Translations under genes and position numbers: made by a program
The notes under the pieces: generated by a model
Databases searched by the model: none
The model's input: only the letters and a program-made list of their open reading frames with translations
What the model was told of the DNA's origin: nothing
Shown: one piece after another, positions 11,170 through 20,939 of the stretch
Layout: each line of letters starts with the position of its first letter
Numbering within the stretch: position 1 is the first letter of the stretch
Assembly: GCA_015478945.1 (NCBI GenBank)
Contig: JABUQX010057255.1
Coordinates: forward strand, 25,001-55,274
Source: Trachelipus rathkii
Lineage: Eukaryota; Arthropoda; Malacostraca; Isopoda; Trachelipodidae
DNA length: 30,274 nucleotides
Direction: 5' to 3'

Positions 11170-11483
11170 CTCTAACAAAAGCTGCCTTCTCTAATTGGAT
11201 TACGTAAGGACACTAAGGTCGGTTCCTGGTGGTCTGTAGATGGCGTGACCGTTTGTTTCGGAGAATCATCATCTGATTGAAAAACCATCTGCAAAGGCAA
11301 ATTACCAGCCGGTATAGGAACCATATGTGAAGGCAAATTACCAGCCGTTAAAGGAACCATCTTTGAAAGCGAATTACCTGCCAGTAAAAGATCCATCTGT
11401 TAAGTCGAACTTAAAACAGGTAGAGACACCATCTAGAAAGGCGATCTACCAGCTGGTAGAGGGCCCGTCTTGGAGGGCGAAGG
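11170..11483 (-). repeat. 36-bp tandem repeat encoding a 12-residue repeat at the C-terminus of pol
   Basis: Five complete 36-bp units start at 11284, 11320, 11356, 11392 and 11428, then a partial unit. On the minus strand each encodes 12 residues of the form PIPAGNLPLQMV; the frame is open in 11172-11396. Three more units with the same period occur at 15423-15530 beside LTR copy A. The exact 36-base spacing keeps the reading frame, so this is a protein repeat tail downstream of integrase. The last residues run to a stop near 11172. Confidence 0.85.
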
Positions 11484-11489
11484 GAGTAC

Positions 11490-12340
11490 GTCAGGCTTCA
11501 AACAATTAATCGAAACGACACCCGTCCGTCCATCAGGAAACTGTATCTTGTAGCAGATATCCATCCGTTGAAGAATATTGTAAGGGCCAGAATAAGGTGC
11601 TTCCAAACTCTTTCGAATGCGATTGATTCGAAGAAAAACATGAGTACAGGTTTGGAATTCGGCAGGAATGTATGATGGAGCACTGGAGGGATGAAGAGGT
11701 TGTAGCTGTCAAAAATCCAATTGTTTTATGTGAGCCATAAATTTTCTTATGAAGTCGTTGCAAGAATCTCAACTTTTAGATGCTTGAGGAAATTCTAAAG
11801 GACAAAGAGGCGTTTTCCGGTCTCTGCTTGAAAAGCAGAGAATCCGGAGTCATCAGGGATGCAGCAAAGATTTAGCATGATGACTGGAAGAGAGAGCAAC
11901 CAGCTTGGATTTCGCGCCATGATAGCACTTTTCAGCGATCGATTTGGCCATTTTCTGAAGGGTGATGAGCGCTTGTCCGGAGCCAGTGAAATCCAATCAA
12001 GTTTGATAGCTCAGTGAAGAATTCTATTTTAAATTGTCGATGCATGTGAGTAGATATCTGAAGACTGGAGCTGAAATATTGGTCAAGGAGAATGGAGGTA
12101 ATGGTCCCACGATGTCGATATGTACCGTTCCAAAATGTTGAGACGGGATTTCCATGGGAACAATAGGTGGTTTATTATGACGCTGAATCTTTGAAAGTTG
12201 AAACTGCTTACAAGAGCGAACCAAAATTTTGATGTCACGATCCATGCTAGGCCAGAAATACCTAGTCTAGATCAGACGCAGAGAAGCCTTAACTCCAGGA
12301 TGAGACATCTGATGAAATTGTTGAAGATCAGTTCACGACA
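11490..12340 (-). pseudogene. Ty3/Gypsy integrase, internally deleted
   Basis: The minus strand carries the integrase of a Gypsy-type pol. An HHCC-type N-terminus is visible as HQMSHPGVKASLRLI and SMDRDIKILVRSCKQF (12320-12190); the last Cys of the CxxC is replaced by Phe. The core starts at VHIDIVGPLPP, with the first catalytic Asp codon at 12114-12116, and runs to LLTCIDNLK. The sequence then jumps, with a frameshift near 12025-12040, to IEFFTELSNLIGFHW and HHPSENGQIDR. The segment that normally holds the second catalytic Asp is missing, and the usual catalytic Glu position reads Asp. The C-terminal GPY/F-like module reads APYSGPYNILQRMD (11601-11561), then FPDGRTGVVSINCLKPD, and runs into the 36-bp repeat tail. 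Inactive. Confidence 0.85.
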
Positions 12341-12499
12341 AGGTTTTGGAAAAAATGTTCGTGGAAAAGCTGAGGAAGTATCACACCATACTTGAATATT
12401 ATCTTTTAGAGGGTAAGAATGAAGACGATACTGAAAAGTAATAGTTTCTTCATCCGTTAATTGAAGACTGGCGATGTCAGTTAAATTGAAGGCATTTAC

Positions 12500-12900
12500 T
12501 GTTACGTAGGATATCCGGGAAAAAGCATCTGCCACAATGTTATCTGCATCCCTAAGATTGGTCATTGAAGAGACATATTCTGTTAAGACAGAAAGGTAAC
12601 GTTGTTTTCGATCACTCTTTGCTTGATTTCTACTGTAGAAAGCTGAGATGAGAGGTTTGTGATCAGTGCACAAGATGACATTCCTTCCTTATTGCATATG
12701 CTTGAAGTGAAGAGCAGAATAGTAAGCTGTTAGAAGCTCACGGTCGAAAGCTGCGTATTTTCGTTGCTGCTCTGATAGCTTTTTGCTGAAGAACTCCAAG
12801 ATACTGGTTGTCCATCAACCATCTTCTAAAGGGCTATTCCTTTAGAAGTCTGGCTACAACTGTTACGTGTTGAAGATGGATAACATCCGGCAAAGAAAAT
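12500..12900 (-). pseudogene. Ty3/Gypsy RNase H domain
   Basis: Minus-strand frames read FFSKKLSEQQRKYAAFDREL (about 12800-12740) and then ILCTDHKPLISAFYSRNQAK, which starts the 133-codon open frame 12272-12673. FDREL carries the RNase H Glu and TDHKP an Asp of the active site. The first Asp region (normally TDAS) is not recognisable, and a stop follows HFKHMQ. ADNIVADAFSR, near 12540-12510, is the usual Gypsy phrase after RNase H. The domain sits between RT and integrase as expected, but it is broken. Confidence 0.85.
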
Positions 12901-13790
12901 GAAGAGTTGTGGCGTTTTGAAGCTGATTCTTGATTTCACAAAGGCATCCTCTTCTTCTGTAGTCCAAGTGAGAGATTTATCTTTTGGATGGTGTTTTGCT
13001 TTTTCTGGCAAAGGAAAGACGAACTTTGAAAAACACGGGATAAAACGCCGGTAGTATCCAATCCTTTCCAAGAATCTTCTAAAAGCTGCTGAATCTCGAG
13101 GAAGGGAGGTTCTTGGAAATTTCGGACGTCTTTTCTGAAGGAAGAGAAAATCCATCATGATATCCCAAATAGTTGAGAGATGATTTTAAGGAGATTTTGT
13201 AAGAATTTTCCTGAAGAAGCTTTAAAACTGCAATAAGATGCCTTTCAAGGTCATCTAGGTAGACGTAAATAAGCAGGAGATATGGAAAAATGGAGTCCAT
13301 TATGCATTGTAATGTAGGTCCAGCATTTTTCAAATCAAACGGCATAGAAACGTATTCAAACAGGCTGAATGGTGTTGTAATGGCAGTCTTTTCGATGTCC
13401 TCCGGTCGTATTAAAATTTGATGGTATGCCCTTCAAAGGTCTATTTTGCTGAAGATTTCTGATCCATGTAGAAGTTGTGAGAGACTTTGAATGTGAGGAA
13501 GTAGATATTGATCCCTTTTAGTACTGGCATTCAAAGTCCTGTAATCACCACAAAGACTCCAGGTTCCTGGGGTTTTCTTTGCAACAGATATAGCGGAGAA
13601 GCCCAAGTAAATTTGGAAGGTCTGATGATTTCATTCTTTAAAAGATTATCGAATTCTGTTTTTTCCGCTTTTAGTTCATCTTCGGAAAGACGGCGAGGTC
13701 TTGCAAACACTGGAGGAGAATATCCAGTCTCCATGTAGTTAACAGGTCCTTGTGGATTAAATTTGATGTTCGTCAAATCAACGGGTGAGG
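12880..13790 (-). pseudogene. Ty3/Gypsy reverse transcriptase
   Basis: In minus-strand order: a conserved entry segment with PPVFARPRRLSEDELKAEK and NEIIRPSKFTWASPLYLLQR (13776-13531); HGSEIFSKIDL with the motif A Asp codon at 13439-13441; FSLFEYVSMPFDLKNAGPT; and the catalytic box VYLDD with both Asp codons at 13250-13255. The box is followed directly by LERHLIAVLKLLQ, so about seven residues usually found there are gone. Then come SLNYLGYH and the connection FRRFLERIGYYRRFIPCFSK with LTWTTEEEDAFVKS (13158-12890). At least two stops and several frameshifts separate these parts. The order protease-RT-RNase H-integrase is the Ty3/Gypsy order. Confidence 0.9.
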
Positions 13791-13889
13791 TTAATTAACA
13801 AAGGAAACTCCTGAAGCAAAGATGAGATGTATGAGTCTTTAATGTTAGTGCTGATATGTAAGGAAAGAACATATGCAAAAGAAACCTAA

Positions 13890-14180
13890 AGATGTGCTAG
13901 AAGAGACGTATTTATGACTTGCAGAGTTTTATTCCCCCAATCTATGATAAAGTTGTAATGATGTAGAAAATAAATACCCTATATTGACTTCGCGATATCA
14001 GCTACGAGGAAAGTCCAATTAAATTCTCGATGAAGCTTCTTGATCGTTATGTGTGTCGCTATTTCACTATGACATTTAATAGGTAGGGTCGAGAAAAAGG
14101 CGCCGGTGTCTAGCAGGAAGAGTGTATCTGCGCCGAATATTGTGATGTTGATAGTCAGTTTCGAACTGATCATAGCGCAA
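13890..14180 (-). pseudogene. Ty3/Gypsy aspartic protease
   Basis: The minus-strand frame 14173-13979 holds LFLLDTGAFFSTLP, the retropepsin active-site loop, with DTGA at 14099-14110. It continues through REFNWTFLVADIAKSI, the usual hydrophobic flap-end region. A stop follows, and the same frame then reads YFLHHYNFIIDWGNKTLQV toward RT. One retropepsin motif per chain is expected because the enzyme dimerises. It lies 5' of RT, as in Gypsy pol. Confidence 0.85.
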
Positions 14181-14440
14181 CAATCAACTCGCTCTTCTAG
14201 TTTTACGTTGGGACAGGAGAAGAAGCTCTAGAAGAGAGAGGAGACGAAGGATGCACCTGAACGTTAGATTTATCTGGCCACATGCACCATGATCTGCATG
14301 TCCTTTCATGTTGGGAGAAGTAAATGTGGGCCCTGCAGACGTTGGGTCTTTGGTTCTGGCTATATAGACGAAGTCCCGGAGGTATTCCTGTAGATGATGG
14401 TGATGTTGTTGTTGCTGTAGAGTAGGGCTTGTATTTATCT
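14181..14440 (-). pseudogene. Short segment between LTR A and protease; no gag recognised
   Basis: The minus-strand frame 14558-14184 is open for 124 codons. It starts inside the LTR copy and passes through a Glu-rich part (SEAEEQAEEE), a Gln/His run (LQQQQHHHHLQEYLRDF) and a Ser/Pro-rich part. No capsid or zinc-knuckle (CX2CX4HX4C) motif is present. Only about 220 bases separate the LTR homology from the protease, so the gag region is deleted, or the element never had a normal gag here. Confidence 0.5.
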
Positions 14441-15370
14441 CTTCTTCTGCTTGTTCCTCCGCTTCACTGGTCGCTGTAGTAGTTCTCTTGAAGTCTTTCT
14501 CTCGTAGGTATGATAAAACTCTGGTATTGGTTTGATTCGAAATTTTTATTGCAAACAATAATTTTATACAGATACCTCGCTGAGCTAACGCTTTTCTCTA
14601 ATTACAATTTTTTACTTCCTCCCTGCACACATGTCGTTTTCGTACAACCATCTTTATGTTTTCCCCCAATTGACCGTGAGAAAGTGGGGAAGGGGAGAAT
14701 TAAGGCAAGAGAATCACAAATTCCCAATTTCATTAAAATTCAAGCTATCTTAACAATTAATATACAAAATATGATACAAAATGCTATAAAACATCATAAT
14801 ACACATTATTTTACCTCATTTCGTAACAATTAACTTGTAAAATACCTAAAAAAAATGATTTAAAGGCAAACTGCATTTTTCCCTCCGACAATAAAAAAGA
14901 AGCAAAATTAGAATACCTAACATTATACAGAAAACATATTGTCGGAATAACTTTCCAATTTTATAAGCCTTTTGAAAAACACAGCATGATACAATTTAAG
15001 TTAATGTAATTTTATATAAAAGATTTTTCATAACATAAAATAAATATTAAATAATCATTTACTAGGAATAAATATTATATTTAATATGAATACAAAACTT
15101 TATTTTAAAACTTAAAAATGCGAAATATTTTCTAGTTCCAAGATGACCTTGGCGCAACTCAACAATCATTTTTTTAATACGGGCGTTTATATGGAAAATA
15201 TATTTTATCGATAACTCTACTCAAAACACTCTTTTTTTTTTTACACATAATTGTATTGTGGGCATTATATATCATTTTCGCCCCTAAAAGTGGAGGGTAT
15301 TTTTACACTAAACTAATCTTTATACACCTAATTCACTTAATATTTTTAAAATGCACTATTGGTCCTGTTG
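14400..15370 (-). mobile_element. LTR copy A, shared between two tandem Gypsy-type elements
   Basis: About 970 bases match copy C (16910-17857) and the split copy 3. Examples on the plus strand are tgctataaaacatca with aatacacattattttacc (14780-14813), ccaagatgaccttggcgcaa (15138-15157), gcgtttatatggaaaatata and attgtattgtgggca (15250-15264). On its low side lie the protease and pol; on its high side lie the 12-residue repeat tail units of another element. It therefore acts as the 5' LTR of the pol-bearing element and the 3' LTR of the element between it and copy C. Exact ends and a primer-binding site were not identified. Confidence 0.8.
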
Positions 15371-15379
15371 ATCAGTAGA

Positions 15380-15545
15380 TGAGTTGGTTTTTATGGAAGA
15401 CGAATCATCATCCGATTGAGGAATCATCTGTGAAGACGAATTACCAGCCGGTAAAGGAACCATCTGTGAAGTCGATCTACCAGCCAATAGAGGAACCATC
15501 TGCGAAGATGATTTACCAGCCGGGTGTTGAAACTCGTTCGAAAGA
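15380..15545 (-). repeat. Second array of the 36-bp / 12-residue pol tail repeat
   Basis: Three full units start at 15423, 15459 and 15495. On the minus strand they encode residues such as VPLLAGRSTSQM, ending SSTDQQDQ and a stop near 15360. This equals the tail at 11170-11483 and shows that the element between LTR copies A and C once had a pol C-terminus, although no integrase, RT or protease remains. Confidence 0.8.
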
Positions 15546-15965
15546 TATGAAACATGATGTTGATCTCTCTGGTGCGATTTTGAAGAAAGTACAAATCACC
15601 AAGAGAATACAGCTTGAATGAAGTTAACACCGTGACAGTGGTATGAGATCCTCCGTGGTAGTTGATATATCAATACGCTGAAATTGGCTCTACTCCATTC
15701 TTCCAGGAAAACCAATACATATATAGTAGCAGTGGTATGTGCTCTGCCATTGTATTGTACGTACTGCTAAATATATACTGATGGTGATTCACTTCTTCAG
15801 GTTATCCATCCATATACAGTAGCAGTGGTATGAGATGCCAACTGGTCAAGACGTAATACCATACATGGATGAATATTTTTTTTATTTGAACCAGAGCTGG
15901 AGAGACAAAGTGGAAGTTCATCTGAAGATGTAATATGTGGGTCCTTTTATAGAAGTTAGTTATCA
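15546..15965 (-). other. Internal region of the RT-less element; recurring short phrase
   Basis: No protein family was recognised on either strand. The plus-strand phrase tagcagtggtatg occurs near 15725 and 15820, and a related cagtggtatgagat near 15636, so part of this region may be a decayed tandem repeat of about 95 bases. Confidence 0.45.
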
Positions 15966-16320
15966 CAGTGTTGACGGAAATAGTCATATTAAACTGAGGT
16001 TGGTAGACCTGGGTATTAACTGAGTCATTAATGTTCCTGTCTCCATCGATCTGCGTGTTGTTTGAAGTTTCTTCGTTATTTAACATCTTGAAATTAATAT
16101 AATAGCCATGTTAAACTGAGGCTGGGAGACCTGGGATTAACGGAATGACTTATTCCCGTCTTCATCAGTCTGCTTGTTGATGGAAGATTTTCTTTGATGT
16201 GACATCTTGAAATTGTGATGAGCGTTGACGAAATCAGCCATGATAAACTGAGGTTGGTACACCTGGGTATTAACACGGTGACTGATGGTCGCGTCATCAC
16301 TGGTCTGCATGATGCTGGAG
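15966..16320 (-). repeat. Three-copy tandem repeat of 122-132 bp with coding capacity
   Basis: The plus-strand core aaactgagg-tgg-a-acctggg-attaac occurs at 15991, 16113 and 16245, with spacings of 122 and 132. Related sequence fills the units (tcat-ctg-ctg, tgacatcttgaaatt). On the minus strand the units encode variants of VNTQVYQPQFNM (first and third) and SQVSQPQFNM (second, with a stop just before it). Conserved residues despite DNA change suggest a past protein repeat. No family recognised. Confidence 0.75.
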
Positions 16321-16364
16321 TTTTTTCTTCTTAGACCTGATCTTCTGCTGGGAACTACTACTGT

Positions 16365-16541
16365 TTATTGTCCGTTTCCTTTCCCAGAAAGACCAGCTAT
16401 GTAGTAAAAGTAGTTCGTCTGCATCATCTTTTTGAATCTTCCTTTTATTGCGACGAACTCCTTCTTGTAGGGGTAGACTTTCGAAAGCATCTTCTTGAAA
16501 AGGTGTTCATATTTTTCTTCGACCTGGTCTCCTGCTAACTG
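16365..16541 (-). CDS. 58-residue Lys-rich open frame, unrecognised
   Basis: The minus-strand frame between the stop at 16542-16544 and the stop at 16365-16367 is open for 58 codons. It has no early ATG; the first Met is about codon 19. It begins QLAGDQVEEKYEHLFKK and includes KEFVAIKGRFKKMM and IAGLSGKGNG, an amphipathic, lysine- and tyrosine-rich composition that looks protein-like. It lies between the gag-position minisatellite and the 122-132-bp repeats of the RT-less element. It could be a remnant of gag or of another internal frame. I do not recognise it, and no ribosome entry or promoter is visible. Confidence 0.35.
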   Translation of the reverse strand, partial: QLAGDQVEEKYEHLFKKMLSKVYPYKKEFVAIKGRFKKMMQTNYFYYIAGLSGKGNGQ

Positions 16542-16589
16542 CTAAGGGTTGCTCGGAGTCGTGAGGTGGCATCTTCTGTAGCGGGTGGT

Positions 16590-16905
16590 AGTCTCCTTGC
16601 GCTACCGTAGGAGAGAAACTTCTGCTTCTGTCACCGTAGGATAGAAATGACTGCTGCTTGCGGCATGGTAGAAGAGAGACTGCTGCTTGCGGCACCGTAG
16701 GAAAGAGACTGCTGCTTGCGGTACCGTAGGAGAACAGGAACAGCTGCTGAAGAAAAGTGGTGTTCAACTTTCAGGCTCACCAATTCTGTAGTCCGTACTG
16801 TACTGGCTGGTGGAGGTGATCTGCCTCTTGGTAGGCGGAAGAGGGCTCGGTTTCGTTGTAGGCAGGAGGGGAGCTCTTCTTCCGCGACTAACAAGTCTTG
16901 TAATT
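16590..16905 (-). repeat. Gag-position minisatellites, 29-32 bp units
   Basis: At about 16595-16740 the plus strand repeats ctgctgcttgcggcaccgta plus ggaaagaga (three clear 29-base units at 16652-16738, with looser 30-33-base units before). At 16800-16880 are units with cctcttggtaggcgg, as at 7889-8165. On the minus strand, two overlapping frames (16507-16767 and 16631-16894) give Ser/Leu/Tyr-rich peptide repeats such as YGTASSSL. Confidence 0.75.
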
Positions 16906-16909
16906 GTAG

Positions 16910-16954
16910 AGGAGGGCTTGTAATTATCTCTCCACTTCACTGGTCGTTGTAGTT

Positions 16955-17005
<51 letters not shown>

Positions 17006-17028
17006 ATCTCTTCTCTCGTCTCCTCTCT

Positions 17029-17085
<57 letters not shown>

Positions 17086-17853
17086 GGTATAATAAAATTC
17101 AGTTTTTGAATTAAATCGAATATTTTTATTGAAAATATCTTTTTCTTTATACAGGAACCTCGCTGACCTAACACTATGCTCTAATAATAGTCTTTTAACT
17201 TTGTTATATAACTTCCTGCACACATGCAATTTTTAAGTCTCAACCAATTTTATGTGTTCCTCAAATGGGGATGAGAAAGTGGAGGAAATTAAAGCGGGAG
17301 AATCAGAGATAACCAATTTCAATAAAAATCAAGCTCTCTTATCAATTATTATACAAAATATGGTACAAAATGCTATAAAACATCACAATACACATTATTT
17401 TACCTTATTTCGTAACAATAAACGTAAAATACTTATTAAAAAAAATAAATAAATAAAAAAGCTTTAAAGGTAAACTGCGCTTCTCCCTTCGACAATAAAA
17501 AAGAAGCAAAATTAAAATACGTAAAATTTTACAGAAAACTTATTGTCAGATTAACTTTACTATATTATAAGTATTTTTAAAAACACTATTATACAATTAA
17601 ACTTAATAATTTTATGTTAAAGATACTTTATAACAAAATAATTATTATATAATCATTTACTGGGAATAAATATTATATTTAATATGAATACAAAACTTTA
17701 TTTTAAATTTTAAAATCGCAGCATTTTTCTAGTTCCAAAATGGCCTTGGCGCAACTCAACAATCCTTTTCTTTGAATACTGGCGTTTATATGGAAAATAT
17801 ATTTTATCGGTAATTACTCAAAACACTTTTTCTTTAAGCAAATGTATTGTGGG

Positions 17854-17857
<4 letters not shown>
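16910..17857 (-). mobile_element. LTR copy C
   Basis: It matches copy A throughout. Landmarks on the plus strand are acctcgctgacctaaca (17157), tgcacacatg, ggtacaaaatgctataaaac (17361), ccaaaatggccttggcgcaa (17736) and gtattgtgggcac (17844). Relative to copies A and 3 it contains a large (TC)n expansion at 16957-17082. At its outer part, the short tatata after gggca has become the 300-base (TA)n at 17857-18173, beyond which homology is lost. Confidence 0.8.
16957..17082. repeat. (TC)n microsatellite inside LTR copy C
   Basis: Two TC blocks (16957-17003 and 17026-17082) with a mixed pyrimidine stretch between. Other LTR copies have only tctctctc here (8267) or tctttctctc (14495). The Arg/Glu-repeat frame on the minus strand is an artefact of this tract. 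Confidence 0.95.
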
Positions 17858-17917
<60 letters not shown>

Positions 17918-17952
17918 ATATATATATTTATATACATATAATATAAATATAT

Positions 17953-18017
<65 letters not shown>

Positions 18018-18045
18018 CACACTATATTATATATATATATATTAT

Positions 18046-18126
<81 letters not shown>

Positions 18127-18173
18127 ATATATTATATATATATAATATATAATATATATATATATATATATAT
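17857..18173. repeat. (TA)n microsatellite at the edge of LTR copy C
   Basis: Over 300 bases of TA alternation with interruptions. It starts within the LTR at the place where copy A has gggcattatatatcat. Confidence 0.95.
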
Positions 18174-18710
18174 GCTCTGATATCTAATCAGTGCTGTGTG
18201 CATAATGGCGTGTGTGCCATACACGGCTGTGCACTTATGTAAGGGGGCTGACGTCCATACCCCTATGTGTACCTTTATGAAAAGCCGTTAATATGTTGAT
18301 GCTAAGATTGTTGTTAAGGGCTTTTCAAAACTGTTAAAATCATTCAAGTTGACCAATGAGAACGGTGAATTTGAATGTGGCTATCAGGCGGTGCCATTGT
18401 TAGAAGGCACCGGCCGCTAGTCAGGGATTCTGTTGAGAGCCTCGTTGAAGAGAGGTTGGCATCTGCGAATGCCCAGTCAATATAATAATTATTTTATGTG
18501 ATCCAATTTTGTGACAATATATTGATTTCTCTTTATTGCCCCATTGACATTAAATTATTAACGATTGCATTTTGATTTCATGTTGAATAAACAATAAAGC
18601 ACTACCGCTTATCACTTTCTGGATCTAATTAATTAAGGAGCTTGAGTATCTCAGCACATACTCTCATAGCTCATACTTCCCATATTCAATATCTAATATT
18701 TAGAAGGATA
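18174..18710 (+). mobile_element. LTR-like sequence, possible solo LTR of another element
   Basis: A 530-base, less AT-biased segment between two TA tracts. It starts near tgctctgatatctaatca and has GC-rich patches (gcaccggccgctag at 18408). Late in it is a polyadenylation-like aataaacaataaag (18587-18600), then a short pyrimidine-containing end before agcacatactc. This resembles a promoter-R-polyA LTR layout, but no coding region, target duplication or second copy is in the window. Confidence 0.3.
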
Positions 18711-18773
18711 TATTATATATATATATATATATAAGTATACATATATATAATATAATATATATATATATATATA

Positions 18774-18852
<79 letters not shown>
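18711..18852. repeat. (TA)n microsatellite
   Basis: TA alternation with a few interruptions. The Tyr/Ile frame on the minus strand here is not a gene. Confidence 0.95.
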
Positions 18853-19109
18853 TTTGGTCATTCATGTCATATAGTATCTTGTTAATAGATTGGGCATTCA
18901 TAAATTATGTATTATGTGTGTTATATATGGAAAAGCTAAATATACAAAAATAATATAGTACTTGTTATCGTGAACCGGAACTAAAATTTTCAGTTCCGGC
19001 CGGAACCGGAATTGCAGCCGGAGTCGAACCCTGCGCGGGCGGAATTTGTTAGAACTTCCTTTAACTATGAAAGAAAATGTAAAAAAAAATCTATTTAACT
19101 TTCAATATA

Positions 19110-19276
19110 TAAATTCTATATAATATATATATATATTATATATATATATATATATTATACTATAATATTATTATATATAATATATATTATAATATATTAT
19201 TATAATTATATATATATATATATTATTATATTATATTATATATATATATTTTATATATATACTATACTATATATAT
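19110..19276. repeat. (TA)n-rich tract inside the hAT element
   Basis: Interrupted TA and TTATA alternation between the left terminal region and the transposase remnant. Confidence 0.9.
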
Positions 19277-19359
19277 TAATTAACAATGTTTGAGTAATAA
19301 TAGTTGTTCAATGTTAGATTGCGCATCTTGAAAGTAATAATTACCTCAACAAAAGTTGT

Positions 19360-20690
19360 TTTTAAGATGCCAGTCATTTGTAAAAGGTATATTTGTTATT
19401 ATGTTAGCTTACCAGAATTTAAAACACAGGGTTTGACTATTTTTAGATTGTGGTCAAAACACAACGGTTTGACCAAACATTTCGTACTTATATGCCACTT
19501 TTATTGTTGCACTATAAACATTGCCACCAGAATATCTAAAGTTCAAAAATTTGGAGGTTAGTAAAAAGGGAGAATCCTGTATTTTCTAAAACAAATGAAA
19601 CCCCAAAAGAGCGAAAGATCCAAGCCATGAACAAGTCGAGTCTTTGCAGGAAAGTTTCCTTCCCCAAAAAAACATTTGCATATGCAATGACTCCAAACCA
19701 CAGCAAATTCATCAAGCATAATAATACATTTTATTGCATGAGTACAGTAACCAGGCCATTTCAACCAATATGAGAGCCAGGATTAATAGATACTTTTTCC
19801 CCTCTTCAACCCTAATAGAAAATATTTTGTAGAGATGTTACCAAACTTCATACAGTAAATATGAGATATGGAGATTAAGATCATTTATTCTAAGGCTGAT
19901 CAGATATCATTTACTACAGATATATGGACAGCTAAATATTCAACGAGTCTTTAGTTCTTTCAATTCTCCCTGGCATTACTAGCGAGTTGAAAGAAATGGA
20001 CCTAGTGTACGTTCATGCAACGTCTTTCCAGGTTCTCATTCTGAATCTGACATACGCTTACGAGGTTTTTTTCACACCATGATGTAGATGTAGAGGAGGA
20101 ATTTTCCTAAAAAAAATACCATTTGACCCTTCGAGATGAGCATCATAACCATTATAAACGTGAAAACCTTGGAACTAGTTTAGCCAGGCCATGACACAAG
20201 CTTTCTGCTTTTGTTTTATCATAACACCTTAATTTGTATTACAGACCTGTTATTTTTTTCACGAGACAGGTTGTGGTTTATAAAGAAACGTTAGGAAACT
20301 TATTTGTACACATTTCAAATCATTCCAGTTTAAGCTGTAATTGCAAGCTTCAAAAGATACAAAAGAGAACTTGGATTCCACAATCTGCCTAACCCACTCT
20401 ATGCCAATTCAAGAGTGTTAATGCCAGGTGGAAATAGCGGCATACTTGAACTCCTAGAAAAAATTGATGGTTTTGAAAAGTCTTCTGCAGTTCATATTGT
20501 AGAACAATCAAAACATTCAAGCTTTGATGCTATAAATGCGCAAATACTTGAAAAAAATCTAGAGTTTTTCAAAACATTTTTCTTAATGTTAAGGAACAAC
20601 TATAAAGTAAGGCCAAAATCCAGTTATATAATTCAATATTCTCCATATTCAGTCTCCAGCATACCCTCTAAAAGCCTCTGAGGCATGACA
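19360..20690 (+). pseudogene. hAT transposase remnant (ZBED-like)
   Basis: Plus-strand fragments follow the order of a hAT transposase of the BED-finger kind. 19440-19560 gives SKHNGLTKHFVLICHF, suggesting a decayed BED-finger GLxxH region. 19600-19780 gives KIQAMNKSSL and VTRPFQPI. 19896-19937 gives ADQISFTTDIWTAK, the conserved TTDxWT block with the first catalytic-region Asp. A frame change then gives FPGSHSESDIR (near 20030), matching the usual F-GSHT region. 20415-20681 is open for 88 codons with EKIDGFEKSSAVHIVEQSKH, which may be a later part. Stops and frameshifts are frequent. No C-terminal dimerisation domain was recognised. Confidence 0.65.
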
Positions 20691-20939
20691 GTGGAAGTTC
20701 AGACTTTAAAAAGAGAGCTGAAAGAAGCAGAGTTTAGATTATGATAAAAAGAAGAGAAGTATCAATAGAAAATACCAAAACTAATAAGTGTTTTAAGTAC
20801 TGTATGTAGACCCAAGATACAAACTGACGTTATTTCCAATCAAATGAGAGAATTGAGTAGAAAATGGATTGCTTGACGAAATATGCAAAGAAGTTTGAAG
20901 GTAAAAATAGAAAGTAGTAGTAGCAGTACAGAAGAAAGG

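Noticed and set aside
11327..11509. Plus-strand 60-codon frame with repeats (and 15379-15621 plus)
   Set aside because: It is the antisense shadow of the 36-bp pol tail repeat; the minus frame continues from integrase.
16924..17229. Minus-strand frame with long Arg/Glu repeats
   Set aside because: It is translation of the (TC)n microsatellite in LTR copy C and not a protein.
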